Source of the DNA: an uncultured bacterium
Lineage (GTDB): Bacteria; Cyanobacteriota; Vampirovibrionia; Gastranaerophilales; Gastranaerophilaceae
DNA: 64,000 nt
Direction of reading: 5' to 3'
Assembly (NCBI GenBank): GCA_902774905.1
Contig: CACYKF010000013.1
Span: 39,486-103,485, forward strand
Shown here: positions 1-8,383 of the stretch, piece by piece
Position numbering within the stretch: position 1 is the first letter of the stretch
Layout of the letters: the number at the start of each line of letters is the position of its first letter
The notes under the pieces: generated by a model
Seen by the model: the letters and a program-made list of their open reading frames with translations, nothing else
Told to the model about the DNA's origin: nothing
Database searches by the model: none
Translations under genes and position numbers: made by a program

Positions 1-12
1 TTCTTTTCTTTG

Positions 13-59
13 GTTCATTTCTTTTCTTTTGCCTCGCAAACAAAAGAAAAGAAATGAAC
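13..59. repeat. 19-bp perfect inverted repeat
   Basis: Bases 13-31 and 41-59 are exact reverse complements separated by a 9-base loop. Both arms are almost pure pyrimidine or purine (TTTCTTTTCTTTT and its complement). It could be a transcription terminator of a gene left of the window or a member of a small palindromic repeat family. No T-run follows directly on either side, so terminator function is uncertain. Confidence 0.6.
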
Positions 60-128
60 AGGTAGAAAGTTTCAATCTCTCAATCACTACCGATAATATG
101 TATTTATTTTTGTGTTATATTTACCACT

Positions 129-272
129 ATGAGCGGAGATTACAAAAAACTTTTAAACAAGAAAAAGAAAAAATATTGCGACACCAAAACTATGGGCGTA
201 AATATTGATAAAAACGAGTATTACGAGATTATTCTCTCAAACTCTGCACACCCCGAAAATATTAAAAAATAA
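129..272 (+). CDS. Possible 47-residue lysine-rich protein
   Basis: An ATG-initiated frame of 47 codons begins MSGDYKKLLNKKKKKYCD and ends NIKK. It stops one base before the stop codon of the convergent histidine kinase gene, so the two genes abut tail to tail. No clear ribosome binding site precedes the ATG. I do not recognise a family. The tight packing against the next gene favours a real gene; the short length and missing Shine-Dalgarno sequence argue against it. Confidence 0.3.
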   Translation: MSGDYKKLLNKKKKKYCDTKTMGVNIDKNEYYEIILSNSAHPENIKK

Positions 273-935
273 TCAAAGTAAAACGGTAATTTTAAAGGTT
301 GTTTCGTTCTTATTTGATTTTACAAGTTCTATATCTGCATTTTGACTATTGAGATATTTTTTACAGATATACAAGCCATAGCCCGAGCCTGATTGTTTTG
401 AAGTATAACCGCAGTCAAAAATTCTGTTTTGTCTGTCACTTGGCACAGGTTTACCGTTATTTGAAATTTTCAAAACCGCACAATTATCCCTTACTTCGCC
501 TATGACAGAAATTTTGCCCCGAACTTCTATTGATTCAATAGCGTTTTTAATTATATTTACTATACAGGACATAAAACGATTTTCATCAATTTTTATTTTG
601 ACAGTATTTTTTATAAAAACCTCAAATTCAATATCCTTATCTTCAACATAGGCTTTTGAAAGTTCGACTGATTTTTCAACACTTGTTTTATAGTCAATTT
701 CGACAGGCTCATTTACATTGACAGATTTCAAATCAGTAACATTCATTGAAATAATCTGAAGCGACTTTGAAATACAATTTAGCGCATTAAAAACCGAAGG
801 ATTTTCATATCTGTCTTTTTCAAGATACTTTTTAATAATCTGCGAGTACATATCACAAACGGAAATATGATTTCTTATTTCATGAGAAACAAATTTGATT
901 TTGTTATCAATTTCTAAATTTTTTACGGGTTGCAT
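273..935 (-). CDS. Soluble sensor histidine kinase
   Basis: A 220-residue cytoplasmic histidine kinase that would autophosphorylate on His and pass the phosphate to a response regulator. The H-box is FVSHEIRNH with the phospho-acceptor at H18. The ATPase domain has an N-box (NIIKNAIESI, about residue 130), a weak G1 box (ISNNGKP, lacking the usual D-x-G), an F-box (IFDCGYTSK) and a G2 box (GSGYGLYICKKY). It has no membrane segment and no sensor domain, so the input must be a protein partner or a very short N-terminus. The ATG at 935 follows AAGGAG at 941-946. It lies 68 bp downstream of a NarL-type regulator on the same strand, separated by a hairpin; the two probably form a pair. Confidence 0.85.
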   Translation of the reverse strand: MQPVKNLEIDNKIKFVSHEIRNHISVCDMYSQIIKKYLEKDRYENPSVFNALNCISKSLQIISMNVTDLKSVNVNEPVEIDYKTSVEKSVELSKAYVEDKDIEFEVFIKNTVKIKIDENRFMSCIVNIIKNAIESIEVRGKISVIGEVRDNCAVLKISNNGKPVPSDRQNRIFDCGYTSKQSGSGYGLYICKKYLNSQNADIELVKSNKNETTFKITVLL

Positions 936-952
936 TATTACTCCTTGAAAAG

Positions 953-986
953 AAAGGGTTCTGTTAAAAATTACAGAACCCTTTTT
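953..986 (-). terminator. Intercistronic hairpin terminator
   Basis: Arms 953-964 and 973-984 pair perfectly over 12 bp (AAAGGGTTCTGT). Read on the minus strand, the stem is followed by TTCTTTTC, a fair T-rich tail. It sits between the response regulator and the histidine kinase and probably attenuates kinase expression rather than ending the transcript completely, since the kinase has no other obvious promoter. Confidence 0.7.
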
Positions 987-1003
987 AAACTTTTGGTTAT
1001 AAA

Positions 1004-1708
1004 CTATGCGGCAGTCTTTTCTGCCTGCATTGATGAAGGTTTGAAGCCGTGAGTCAATGCGTATAAAACAGCATTTGTTCTGTCACCGACCTGTAATTTC
1101 TGGAAAATATTATTAACATGAGTCTTAACAGTAGTTTCCGAAATAATCAGTTGTTGTGCAATACCCTTGTAGTTAATCCCCTGAGTTAATAAATCCAAAA
1201 CTTCATTTTCTCTGCCCGTTAATGTAGTGAGCAAATTTTCTCCCGGTGCAATATTTGATTCTTCTCTTGCACTATTTTGGAAGTATTCAAAAAATCTTGT
1301 TGTAAGAACTGACGGAAGATAAATTTTACCATCAGCAACAGTTTCAATTGCATCAATAAGTTTTGAAGATGCCATAGTTTTTAAAACATAACCTCTTGCA
1401 CCAAGTTTCATAGCACGATAAATCAAATCAGAATCATCATACCCGCTTAAAATAACAACATTAGTCGAAATACCCGACTTATTTATTGTCTGAATAGTTT
1501 GCAAACCGTCTTTTTCCGGCATATTAATATCCATCAAAACAATATCAGGACGATATTTTTTAATTAAACTTAGACCTAAGTTCGCATTTCTTGTTGCACC
1601 AACAACATTGTAACTTGTTTCAAGACTAATGAGTTCTTTAATACCTCTCAAGTGATTAGCATTGTCATCAATCAGTAACACTCTCAATTTTTTTGTAAAA
1701 TCTCTCAT
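1004..1708 (-). CDS. NarL/FixJ-family response regulator
   Basis: A 234-residue two-domain transcription factor. The receiver domain (residues 8-125) has acidic residues D14-D15, phospho-acceptor D60 in the motif DIVLMDINMP and the conserved lysine in YVLKTMA. The C-terminal LuxR-type helix-turn-helix (about 165-225) contains LTGRENEVLDLL and SETTVKTHVNNI. Phosphorylation would promote dimer binding to DNA. It heads a two-gene unit with the soluble kinase downstream. A second NarL regulator with the same layout lies at 62758-63429, without an adjacent kinase. The start at 1708 is an ATG; the target genes cannot be told from sequence. Confidence 0.93.
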   Translation of the reverse strand: MRDFTKKLRVLLIDDNANHLRGIKELISLETSYNVVGATRNANLGLSLIKKYRPDIVLMDINMPEKDGLQTIQTINKSGISTNVVILSGYDDSDLIYRAMKLGARGYVLKTMASSKLIDAIETVADGKIYLPSVLTTRFFEYFQNSAREESNIAPGENLLTTLTGRENEVLDLLTQGINYKGIAQQLIISETTVKTHVNNIFQKLQVGDRTNAVLYALTHGFKPSSMQAEKTAA

Positions 1709-2021
1709 CTTATTCCCCCGTTTGTTAATTGCTTTCTACACCATATATACTACTCTTTTTAGACGGTCATTTAATCCATGGAACGATTGATAAATCATGC
1801 CTGCAAGATTGAAACAATTATCTAAACCAAAAGATTGAGAAAAACACTCAACCATGCTCTACACCATGCTTTCGCCGCATGGTTGAGCAAATTTGTAAAT
1901 TACACTATAAATATGATTATTGAAAGTTAATAAAAATTTACTGCAAAAGGGTGGTTTTCTTGTATTTTAAAATTGAGCATATTAATATAAAAAAAAAGAA
2001 ATAGCAGTATAAGGGATACTA
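1709..2021. promoter_or_regulatory. Divergent intergenic region with an 11-bp inverted repeat
   Basis: 313 bp separate the response regulator (leftward) from pgi (rightward), so both promoters should lie here. Arms 1847-1857 (CTCAACCATGC) and 1877-1887 form a perfect 11-bp inverted repeat with a 19-base spacer, a candidate binding site for the adjacent regulator. AAGGG at 2011-2015 is a plausible ribosome binding site for pgi. No other gene is visible. Confidence 0.5.
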
Positions 2022-3410
2022 ATGATAGAGTTAGATTTCAGAGGAGCAGACTCAAAAATTCTTGGGGAAGAAAACGGTCTTGATATAGCCCGAGAATTTG
2101 AGAATTACAAAGACAGAATTGCCGAAATTATTACGGATTTATACAAAAATAAAGATGTTGCCGGAAAGGGATTACGCTGGATGGATCTTGGTTACAGTCA
2201 GGAAACCTCCTGGTATGTAAAAGAATACGCAGCACTTGTAGAAAACAGATTTGATAATATTCTTGTTCTCGGTATAGGTGGCAGTGCATTAGGCGGACTT
2301 GCGGTAACAAACGCATTATTAACTCCGTATTGGAATATGCTGACAAAAGAAGAAAGAAACGGATATCCGCGAATATTCTTTCTTGACAACATTGACCCTG
2401 ATGAGATGAATGCACTGTTAAACATCCTTGATTTGAGCAAAACACTTGTAAATGTAATCACAAAATCAGGTGATACCGCTGAAACAATGGCTCAATACAT
2501 GATTTTGAAAGACAGACTTGAACAGGAACTCGGAGATGATTACAGGAAAAATATAATTGTGACGACCGATAAAAAAATGGGGATATTAAGACAAATATCG
2601 GAACAAGAAGGTTACAAAGCATTTGTTGTGCCTGATGATGTTGGGGGAAGATTTTCTGTTTTTACGGCAGTAGGGCTGTTGCCGTTTGCACTCACAGGAA
2701 TTGACATTGATAAAATAACATCAGGTATAAAAGATATGGACAGCGCACTGCAGAATCCAAATATATATGAAAATATTTCTGCGCAAAATGCACTTATTCA
2801 TTATCTTATGGACACAAAACTCGGCAAAAATATAACGGTTATGATGCCTTATTCTCAAAAACTTAAATATGTTGCAGATTGGTTTATACAACTTTGGGCT
2901 GAATCTTTAGGCAAAAACCAAAAAATTGACGGTTCACCAACCTGCACAGGACCTACACCTGTTAAAGCCGTAGGTGCTACCGACCAGCACACACAGATTC
3001 AATTGTTTAATCAGGGACCTAATAACAAAATTATTAACTTTATAAGAGTCGGCGAATTTGAAACAACACTAAATATTCCTCAAATTTTTCAGTATACGGG
3101 AATCGGATATTTAGGCGGAAAAACTATTAATGAATTAATCAATGCTGAAGCAGATTCTACACTTGTTTCGCTTATCGACTATTCAAGACCGACTGTTACA
3201 ATAAAAATTCCAAAAATTGACGGCTATCATATTGGTCAATTACTTTATATGTTAGAAATGCAAACGGCAATAGCAGGTGCATTGTACGATGTCAATGCCT
3301 GCGAACAGCAATCCAGTTCACAGGCAAGAAACTACACTTATGCGCTTATGGGCAGAACAGGATACGAAGAATCAGCAAAATCACTGCACGAAAAAATGCT
3401 TACGGTTTAG
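2022..3410 (+). CDS. pgi: Glucose-6-phosphate isomerase
   Basis: Interconverts glucose-6-phosphate and fructose-6-phosphate in glycolysis and gluconeogenesis. The 462-residue protein has the sugar-isomerase signatures GIGGSALGG (residues 84-92) and TKSGDTAET (147-155), the active-site region AESLGKN, the histidine region TDQHTQIQLF and the C-terminal segment SSSQARNYTYAL. The length suits the shorter bacterial PGI type. The ATG at 2022 follows AAGGG. mnmA begins 13 bp after the stop, so the two are probably co-transcribed. Confidence 0.94.
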   Translation: MIELDFRGADSKILGEENGLDIAREFENYKDRIAEIITDLYKNKDVAGKGLRWMDLGYSQETSWYVKEYAALVENRFDNILVLGIGGSALGGLAVTNALLTPYWNMLTKEERNGYPRIFFLDNIDPDEMNALLNILDLSKTLVNVITKSGDTAETMAQYMILKDRLEQELGDDYRKNIIVTTDKKMGILRQISEQEGYKAFVVPDDVGGRFSVFTAVGLLPFALTGIDIDKITSGIKDMDSALQNPNIYENISAQNALIHYLMDTKLGKNITVMMPYSQKLKYVADWFIQLWAESLGKNQKIDGSPTCTGPTPVKAVGATDQHTQIQLFNQGPNNKIINFIRVGEFETTLNIPQIFQYTGIGYLGGKTINELINAEADSTLVSLIDYSRPTVTIKIPKIDGYHIGQLLYMLEMQTAIAGALYDVNACEQQSSSQARNYTYALMGRTGYEESAKSLHEKMLTV

Positions 3411-3423
3411 AAAGGATTATAAA

Positions 3424-4494
3424 ATGAAAGTTTTGGTAGGATTATCAGGCGGAGTAGATTCATCAGTTGCGGCTCTAATATTAAAACAACAGGGATATGA
3501 AGTTATCGGAGCAACAATGTCAATTTGGGGGAAACACGGTTTGGCTGCTGCAGAAGGCAAACACAATGCTTGTTACGGGCCTGATGAGGTAGAAGATATA
3601 GAAGCGGCTCAAAATCTTGCCAACCAACTTGGTATTCCTTATCATGTTGTTGATTGCGTCACTAAATACGAAGATATAGTTATCAAAAATTTCAAAAAGG
3701 AATATCTTGACGGTCACACCCCAAACCCTTGTGTATGGTGTAACGCGCTTATCAAATTTGGAGTTTTGCCTGAGATTGCAAGACTAAACGGAGTAGAATT
3801 TGACAAATTCGCAACAGGGCATTATGCAAAAGTGGAAGAAGAAAACGGAAGGTATATTCTAAAGCGTGGAATTGCACCTCATAAAGACCAGTCTTATTTT
3901 TTATACAGATTAAAACAAGAGCAATTAAAAAATATTATTTTGCCGTTAGGAAATTACACCAAAGACCAAATCAGACAAATTGCAAAGGAAAACGGGTTAC
4001 AGGCTGCTGATAAACCTGACAGTCAGGATTTTTACGGAGGAGATTACAACGAACTTTTGGGAGTCGAAGATAAAATCGGCAATATTGTTGATTTAGACGG
4101 AAAAGTTTTAGGTCAGCATAAAGGGATTTGGAATTATACAATAGGACAAAGAAAAGGTATCGGAGTTTCAGCATCAGAACCGTTGTATGTACTTGAACTT
4201 CGCAAAAATACAAATGAGGTCGTTATAGGTCCTGCGGATAAAACATTTAAAAAATCCTTAATAGCAAATGATTTGAATTGGATAGCAATAGACGGATTAA
4301 CTGAGGCAATAAAATGTCAGGCAAAAATTCGTTCAACTCAACAACCTACCCCTGTTGAAATCAGACCAAACGGTCAGGATGAAGTCGAAGTTATTTTTGA
4401 AGATATGCAAAAATCTATTGCAATAGGACAGTCTGCCGTATTTTATGACGGAGATAAAGTTTTGGGCGGCGGTGTAATAAAATCCGCATCTTAA
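3424..4494 (+). CDS. mnmA: tRNA-specific 2-thiouridylase, atypical
   Basis: Thiolates U34 of tRNAs for Lys, Glu and Gln. At 356 residues it has the PP-loop SGGVDSS (8-14), NPCVWCNALIKFG with C103 and C106, ATGHYAK and KDQSYFLYRL. In canonical MnmA a further catalytic cysteine lies in a motif of the type DSxxxCF. Here the aligned stretch is DSQDFYGG, with Y204 in the cysteine position, so that residue is missing; an extra Cys at NACYGPDE (C50) could compensate. The start was placed at the ATG at 3424, which begins MKVLVGLSGG directly before the PP-loop and follows GAAAGGA; the open frame extends further upstream inside pgi. The last 4 bp overlap the convergent TspO gene. Confidence 0.88.
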   Translation: MKVLVGLSGGVDSSVAALILKQQGYEVIGATMSIWGKHGLAAAEGKHNACYGPDEVEDIEAAQNLANQLGIPYHVVDCVTKYEDIVIKNFKKEYLDGHTPNPCVWCNALIKFGVLPEIARLNGVEFDKFATGHYAKVEEENGRYILKRGIAPHKDQSYFLYRLKQEQLKNIILPLGNYTKDQIRQIAKENGLQAADKPDSQDFYGGDYNELLGVEDKIGNIVDLDGKVLGQHKGIWNYTIGQRKGIGVSASEPLYVLELRKNTNEVVIGPADKTFKKSLIANDLNWIAIDGLTEAIKCQAKIRSTQQPTPVEIRPNGQDEVEVIFEDMQKSIAIGQSAVFYDGDKVLGGGVIKSAS

Positions 4495-4880
4495 TTCAGA
4501 TAAAAATAAGCCCCGTTTAAATATGTTGCAAACAAAATCCATACAATATACGGAATCAACAGCATTGCGCTGAATTTTGATACCTTATAAAATTCTTTAA
4601 CAGTCATTATCGCAAAAATATCGAGTAATACTATTATTAAAAATGCAAATCCGATATTTTGGAGCAGGAAAAATATCGGACTCCAAATCAGGTTAAAAAA
4701 CAGTTGGATTCCAAAATATAAATACCCATGCATTTTTGATTTATCTGTTTTTTCAAAAGTAAATAAAATTATACTTAATACCATCATTGAATAAAGGACA
4801 ACCCATACAGGCTGAAAAAGTGTTGATGGCGGATTTAGTAACGGTTTATTTAAAGTATCAAACCAATCTGAATTATACAT
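4491..4880 (-). CDS. TspO/MBR family membrane protein
   Basis: A 129-residue integral membrane protein of the TspO (tryptophan-rich sensory protein, peripheral benzodiazepine receptor) family, which binds tetrapyrroles and modulates redox or stress responses. Supporting features are an N-terminal W-x-x-LNKPLLNPP segment, QPVWVVLYSMM, QLFFNLIWSPIFFLLQ and a C-terminal PYIVWILFATYLN, spread over about five hydrophobic helices. It overlaps mnmA tail to tail by 4 bp. It is shorter than typical TspO (about 150-160 residues) because the first helix seems reduced. The physiological ligand here is unknown. Confidence 0.85.
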   Translation of the reverse strand: MYNSDWFDTLNKPLLNPPSTLFQPVWVVLYSMMVLSIILFTFEKTDKSKMHGYLYFGIQLFFNLIWSPIFFLLQNIGFAFLIIVLLDIFAIMTVKEFYKVSKFSAMLLIPYIVWILFATYLNGAYFYLN

Positions 4881-4964
4881 ACAATTATTATCTAATAATT
4901 TAAACTATTTTGTATTGATATACAGGGGTAGAATAAGAGATAATATTATATTATAATAGATAGT

Positions 4965-5447
4965 ATGATAAATTATAAATTTTATTTGGATAACGGAATT
5001 GCAGATTTTCAGCGCAGGCAGTTTGAAAGCGCAATAGAACATATTACAAAATCTATTGAAATGAAAAACGATTTTGCGGTGTCATATTTTTACAGAGGAG
5101 CGTGTTATCATTCTTTGGAAGAATATGATGAAGCAATGATGGATTATACGAAAGCAATCAGTCTTGATAGCAAAATGACTGATGCTTATTATAACAGGGG
5201 AAAAATAATTCTTACAAGAAAAGATATTGAGAATCCCAAAATTGAAAATGCCATAAAAGATTTGGGAAAAGCAATAGAATTAGATCCAAAATTTCAAGAT
5301 GCACTTTATGCGATAGCAGCAGCGTATAAAAAACTTGGAGATTACCATAAGACATTAGAGTATATTGAGAAACTTTTAGTTGTAGAACCTCAGCATATAT
5401 ACGGCAGAGCACTGAAAAAACTTATTTTGCAGAAATATATTATATAA
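4965..5447 (+). CDS. Tetratricopeptide repeat protein
   Basis: A 160-residue protein made almost entirely of TPR units: helix pairs with the A-x-x-x-Y-x-x-G and AI-x-LDP-type signatures, for example YYNRGKIILTRKD followed by AIKDLGKAIELDPKFQDA and ALYAIAAAYKKLGDYHKTLEYI. Such proteins are protein-interaction scaffolds. There is no signal peptide or membrane segment. It is transcribed away from the TspO gene across a short 84-bp gap. Its partner is unknown. Confidence 0.85.
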   Translation: MINYKFYLDNGIADFQRRQFESAIEHITKSIEMKNDFAVSYFYRGACYHSLEEYDEAMMDYTKAISLDSKMTDAYYNRGKIILTRKDIENPKIENAIKDLGKAIELDPKFQDALYAIAAAYKKLGDYHKTLEYIEKLLVVEPQHIYGRALKKLILQKYII

Positions 5448-5510
5448 GTTTGTAAGTCAGCCAATTGCTTGACATACACCCTTTGTAAAGTTCAGGATAC
5501 ATTGTACGAC

Positions 5511-5739
5511 CCCTCACCCTACCCCTCAGCCATACGGCATACAGGCTCACGCAACTCACAAGTTCGTTGGTTCGCTTTGTATCCCTTTGGGAGAGGGAGC
5601 AGTTGCAGGCGAAGTATGAGCCGTGCAACTGCGGGTGAGGTTTCAATTCCCTCTGATTTGACCCCTCACCCCACCCCTCTCCCCCTGGGAGAGGGAGCAG
5701 TTCTTGAAATTTTAATTTCATAGAAATGCGGGTGAGGGT
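5511..5739. repeat. Two tandem CTCACCC...GGGTGAGGG palindromic elements
   Basis: Two neighbouring copies (about 5511-5640 and 5662-5739) each start with CCCTCACC, contain a CCTCTCCC/GGGAGAGGG type stem and end with GGGTGAGG. Each folds as a long imperfect hairpin. A further copy lies at 13036-13106, and short relatives at about 12769-12795 and 6010-6080. They are non-coding; short open frames across them are by-products of the repeats. They resemble REP/MITE-like families seen in many genomes. Confidence 0.75.
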
Positions 5740-5777
5740 TAAAAAATTTGGTAATTATATATTATTTTACAGTAGCA

Positions 5778-5885
5778 TGTCATTGCGAGCCCGTTAGGGC
5801 GTGGCAATCCAGCCGTTTAATTTGTCGATAATAATGAAATAACTGGATTGCTTCGTCGGAAAGCCATTTCCTCCTCGCAATGACA
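5778..5885. repeat. 108-bp inverted-repeat element (TGTCATTGCGAG ends)
   Basis: The outer arms TGTCATTGCGAG (5778-5789) and its complement (5874-5885) pair over 12 bp. An inner pair GCAATCCAG and CTGGATTGC (5804-5812, 5843-5851) extends the fold. This is a common dispersed intergenic element type. A half copy with GTCATTGCGAGG...GCAATCCAG lies at 28332-28372, on the left side of the 1.8-kb insertion. Confidence 0.8.
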
Positions 5886-6138
5886 GACATATTTACTGTA
5901 ACATTGTATATAGTTACCAAAAATTTAATAAGCGGGAGAGGGTGTGATACAAGACCCTCTTTTAAACCCGCCGTCTTTATTTTGTCATTGCAACAATCCG
6001 ATTTATTGTCTATCTCCCCTGCGGGGAGAGAAATTTTTCAATGTGAGAAATTTATTTCAAACATTTGAAAAATGAGAGAGGGTTAAGTTTATTATCAATT
6101 TGGTGCGTATAAACGCACCCTACTCACTACAAATATAT
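5886..6138. other. Gene-free stretch with palindrome debris
   Basis: This segment holds further short palindromes of the same kind (CTCCCCTGCGGGGAG near 6013-6027, GGGAGAGGGTGTG near 5936) and ends before the stop codon of the prepilin-like gene. I see no convincing gene. Confidence 0.5.
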
Positions 6139-7338
6139 TTATTTCGATTCAACACATATAATAGCATTTTGATTATTTTTATGTTCCCCGTGTAATTGTG
6201 CAGAACTCGCTGATATTCCCCAATTATGATGCCCGCTTCCATTTTCAGATTCAGTTGTCCAAAAATAACCGGATGTTGGAAGTCCTAAGGCTCCTTTCTC
6301 TTTTCCTGTATATTCATATTTCCAATACCACGGGTTCTCAGGAGCAAAAATACTTTTATATGTAACTTCTCCTAAGTTTTGTTGAACCAAGTTTTGCAAT
6401 GTTCCCGAATCAGGAATAGAAGTACCGCTCGGGCACAAATCACTACCATCTTTCAAATCCCAACCGTTGTATTTTGAAACATTACCATCTTCGTCAGTTA
6501 CTAATTTAAACCCACGCTTATTGCCGTTTTGGTCTGTAAAATAATTACCGTCAAATGGATCAACTTGTTTTTCCTCTTTACCGTTTCCGCCAAGGAATGC
6601 GGCAAGAGAAGCATTTGTTGCAGGCTCGACCGCTCCGTCATGAAATACTACAGGGAAAATATCCCCCATAGAACCGTTTGTTACTTTGCAAGTGGTATTT
6701 GCACTGATTGTCGTTGTACCCTCTGCGCATTGAACTTCTTTATTAGGCGGTGTAGGTCCGTTTACATCTATAAACCCGATACAATTTGCTAAACTGCTTG
6801 TCAGTTTTTCATTTGTTAATGTCTGACCGACACCTATTCCGCAACTTTTTGCATTAGGATTAAACGCAACTATTGCACCGTCTGCAAATGAAAAGAATAA
6901 AAAGTCCTCGATAGAAAAACTTGTCACATCCGCACTATATGGGCTTGATGCGTTTGCACCTTTTACATTCCCGTATTTGCCAAGATAAGTCTGACCTGCA
7001 AGCGTATTATTAAACAATCCGCAAAAATTATACTGACCGCCTGCAAGAGTATTGCTTTTGCAAGTCGCATCATCATTTATCTGGGTCAACAATGAATAAT
7101 CCAAATCATACTGAGCCTGCGCTCCAATCGCCGCCTGATTTAGAGTAGATAAAGATTTCTTAAACTGGGTTGTAAACTTTTTACTGTTTGAATTTTGCAT
7201 CAAAAGAGGAATTGTAATCGCCGCAACTACGCCTATTATACCGATTGTAATAAGAATTTCCGCAAGTGTAAATGCATGAAATTTCTTACATCTGCAACTT
7301 AATACCCTTTTTAAAACACTGTTCACAGTTTCAGACAT
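6139..7338 (-). CDS. Prepilin-type (type IV pilin/pseudopilin-like) surface protein
   Basis: The N-terminus reads KKFHA followed by FTLAEILITIGIIGVVAAI, a textbook prepilin peptidase site: cleavage between A22 and F23, E27 as the conserved Glu5 of the mature pilin, then the hydrophobic assembly helix. The rest (about 375 residues) is a large cysteine-containing globular part ending in a formylglycine-like or lectin-like WKYEYTGKEKGALG...GYFWTTES region of unknown role. The start was set at the ATG at 7338, because AGGGAG (7345-7350) is 6 bases upstream; an in-frame TTG at 7344 overlaps no ribosome site. The pilus assembly genes are not in the window. Confidence 0.85.
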   Translation of the reverse strand: MSETVNSVLKRVLSCRCKKFHAFTLAEILITIGIIGVVAAITIPLLMQNSNSKKFTTQFKKSLSTLNQAAIGAQAQYDLDYSLLTQINDDATCKSNTLAGGQYNFCGLFNNTLAGQTYLGKYGNVKGANASSPYSADVTSFSIEDFLFFSFADGAIVAFNPNAKSCGIGVGQTLTNEKLTSSLANCIGFIDVNGPTPPNKEVQCAEGTTTISANTTCKVTNGSMGDIFPVVFHDGAVEPATNASLAAFLGGNGKEEKQVDPFDGNYFTDQNGNKRGFKLVTDEDGNVSKYNGWDLKDGSDLCPSGTSIPDSGTLQNLVQQNLGEVTYKSIFAPENPWYWKYEYTGKEKGALGLPTSGYFWTTESENGSGHHNWGISASSAQLHGEHKNNQNAIICVESK

Positions 7339-7405
7339 AACCAACTCCCTGCATCTGACGTATATAATGTATTATTTCGCTTTATGAAACTTTTGTCAAT
7401 ATTTA

Positions 7406-8383
7406 TTATATAAGACAAAACAAATTTTCATAATTTTCAACTTCAATAATATCACCGTCAGGCAAAAGTTTCTCTTTTGTCACATTAAGTTCAGTTTGAT
7501 TTTCTTTAACCGCATAAACTTTTACCCCGTGTTTTAGTGCCTCAAAAACAGGAGTTGAACCAAGACAGTTATAAGGCATTACAAGATAATCCAAATTTTT
7601 TATATTTATACCTTTTGTCAAATCCGTTGTAATTTTCGGAGCATTTGAAAGCCCTAACAAAATACAAGGCAAGAATGTCGGTGTAATATATTCAGATGCG
7701 GATTTTGGATCAACAAGTTCGGGATAAATCTGATAATCAGCAAAAGCCGGAGAATGAGCACACGGAATTTTAAATTTTTTAGAAATATCATGCGAAATAA
7801 TCGCCTCTACACCGCCAACAGGGTCAACACCTATTCCGTCTGAATAATTTTCATTATCACTTTCAGGTTCATCAAACATACAAACTATCGCTAAGGCATC
7901 ACACCCTTTATCAATAAGATTTTTGCATGATTTTTCAAGCGTTGTAATATTTCTTACATTCCCGACAGATATACCTTCGTCATTAACAAAAAATTCAACT
8001 CCGACTTCCTCTTCAGTTTCTTCAAATTCGCAAATATCCATACCATATACGGTTTTTACGGCATTTTGAGTATTTATGTGAACATTTAACACATCATTTG
8101 GGATTGCTTTGTCATATACTATGCCGATTTTGTTATCTTTTGACGGTATAAGATTAATTTCACCTTTAAAAAAACTGTCTAAAGAATAACCTTCAACATA
8201 GAGCATATTGTCTGTTATACCTGAAAAACAACCTGCATTTACAACATTTGGGTTTACAATAAGTTTCGATTTTTGAGCAAATTTTCTTGCATAAGAACTT
8301 GCATCTCCCGCATAACCGCCAATACTTGCACCAACACCAGTCGGAACAATAAATGCACCTAATTTTTCTCCGTTATATGTCAT
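7406..8383 (-). CDS. DUF3326 family protein
   Basis: A 325-residue protein that matches my memory of DUF3326, a family found largely in Cyanobacteria and plants: it opens with GAFIVPTGVGASIGGYAGD, contains NPNVVNAG, CDALAIVCMFD and GVDPVGGVEAIISH, and ends with a conserved YLVMPYNCLGS region. It has no signal peptide or membrane helix. Its biochemical role is not established to my knowledge. It overlaps the upstream amidase gene by 11 bp, so the two are translationally coupled. It is the strongest pointer in the window to a cyanobacterial relative. Start ATG at 8383. Confidence 0.8.
   Translation of the reverse strand: MTYNGEKLGAFIVPTGVGASIGGYAGDASSYARKFAQKSKLIVNPNVVNAGCFSGITDNMLYVEGYSLDSFFKGEINLIPSKDNKIGIVYDKAIPNDVLNVHINTQNAVKTVYGMDICEFEETEEEVGVEFFVNDEGISVGNVRNITTLEKSCKNLIDKGCDALAIVCMFDEPESDNENYSDGIGVDPVGGVEAIISHDISKKFKIPCAHSPAFADYQIYPELVDPKSASEYITPTFLPCILLGLSNAPKITTDLTKGINIKNLDYLVMPYNCLGSTPVFEALKHGVKVYAVKENQTELNVTKEKLLPDGDIIEVENYENLFCLI

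Noticed and set aside
5440-5723. Open frames on both strands through the palindromic elements
   Set aside because: They translate repeat DNA (PLPLGEG-type peptides), a known artefact of such elements.
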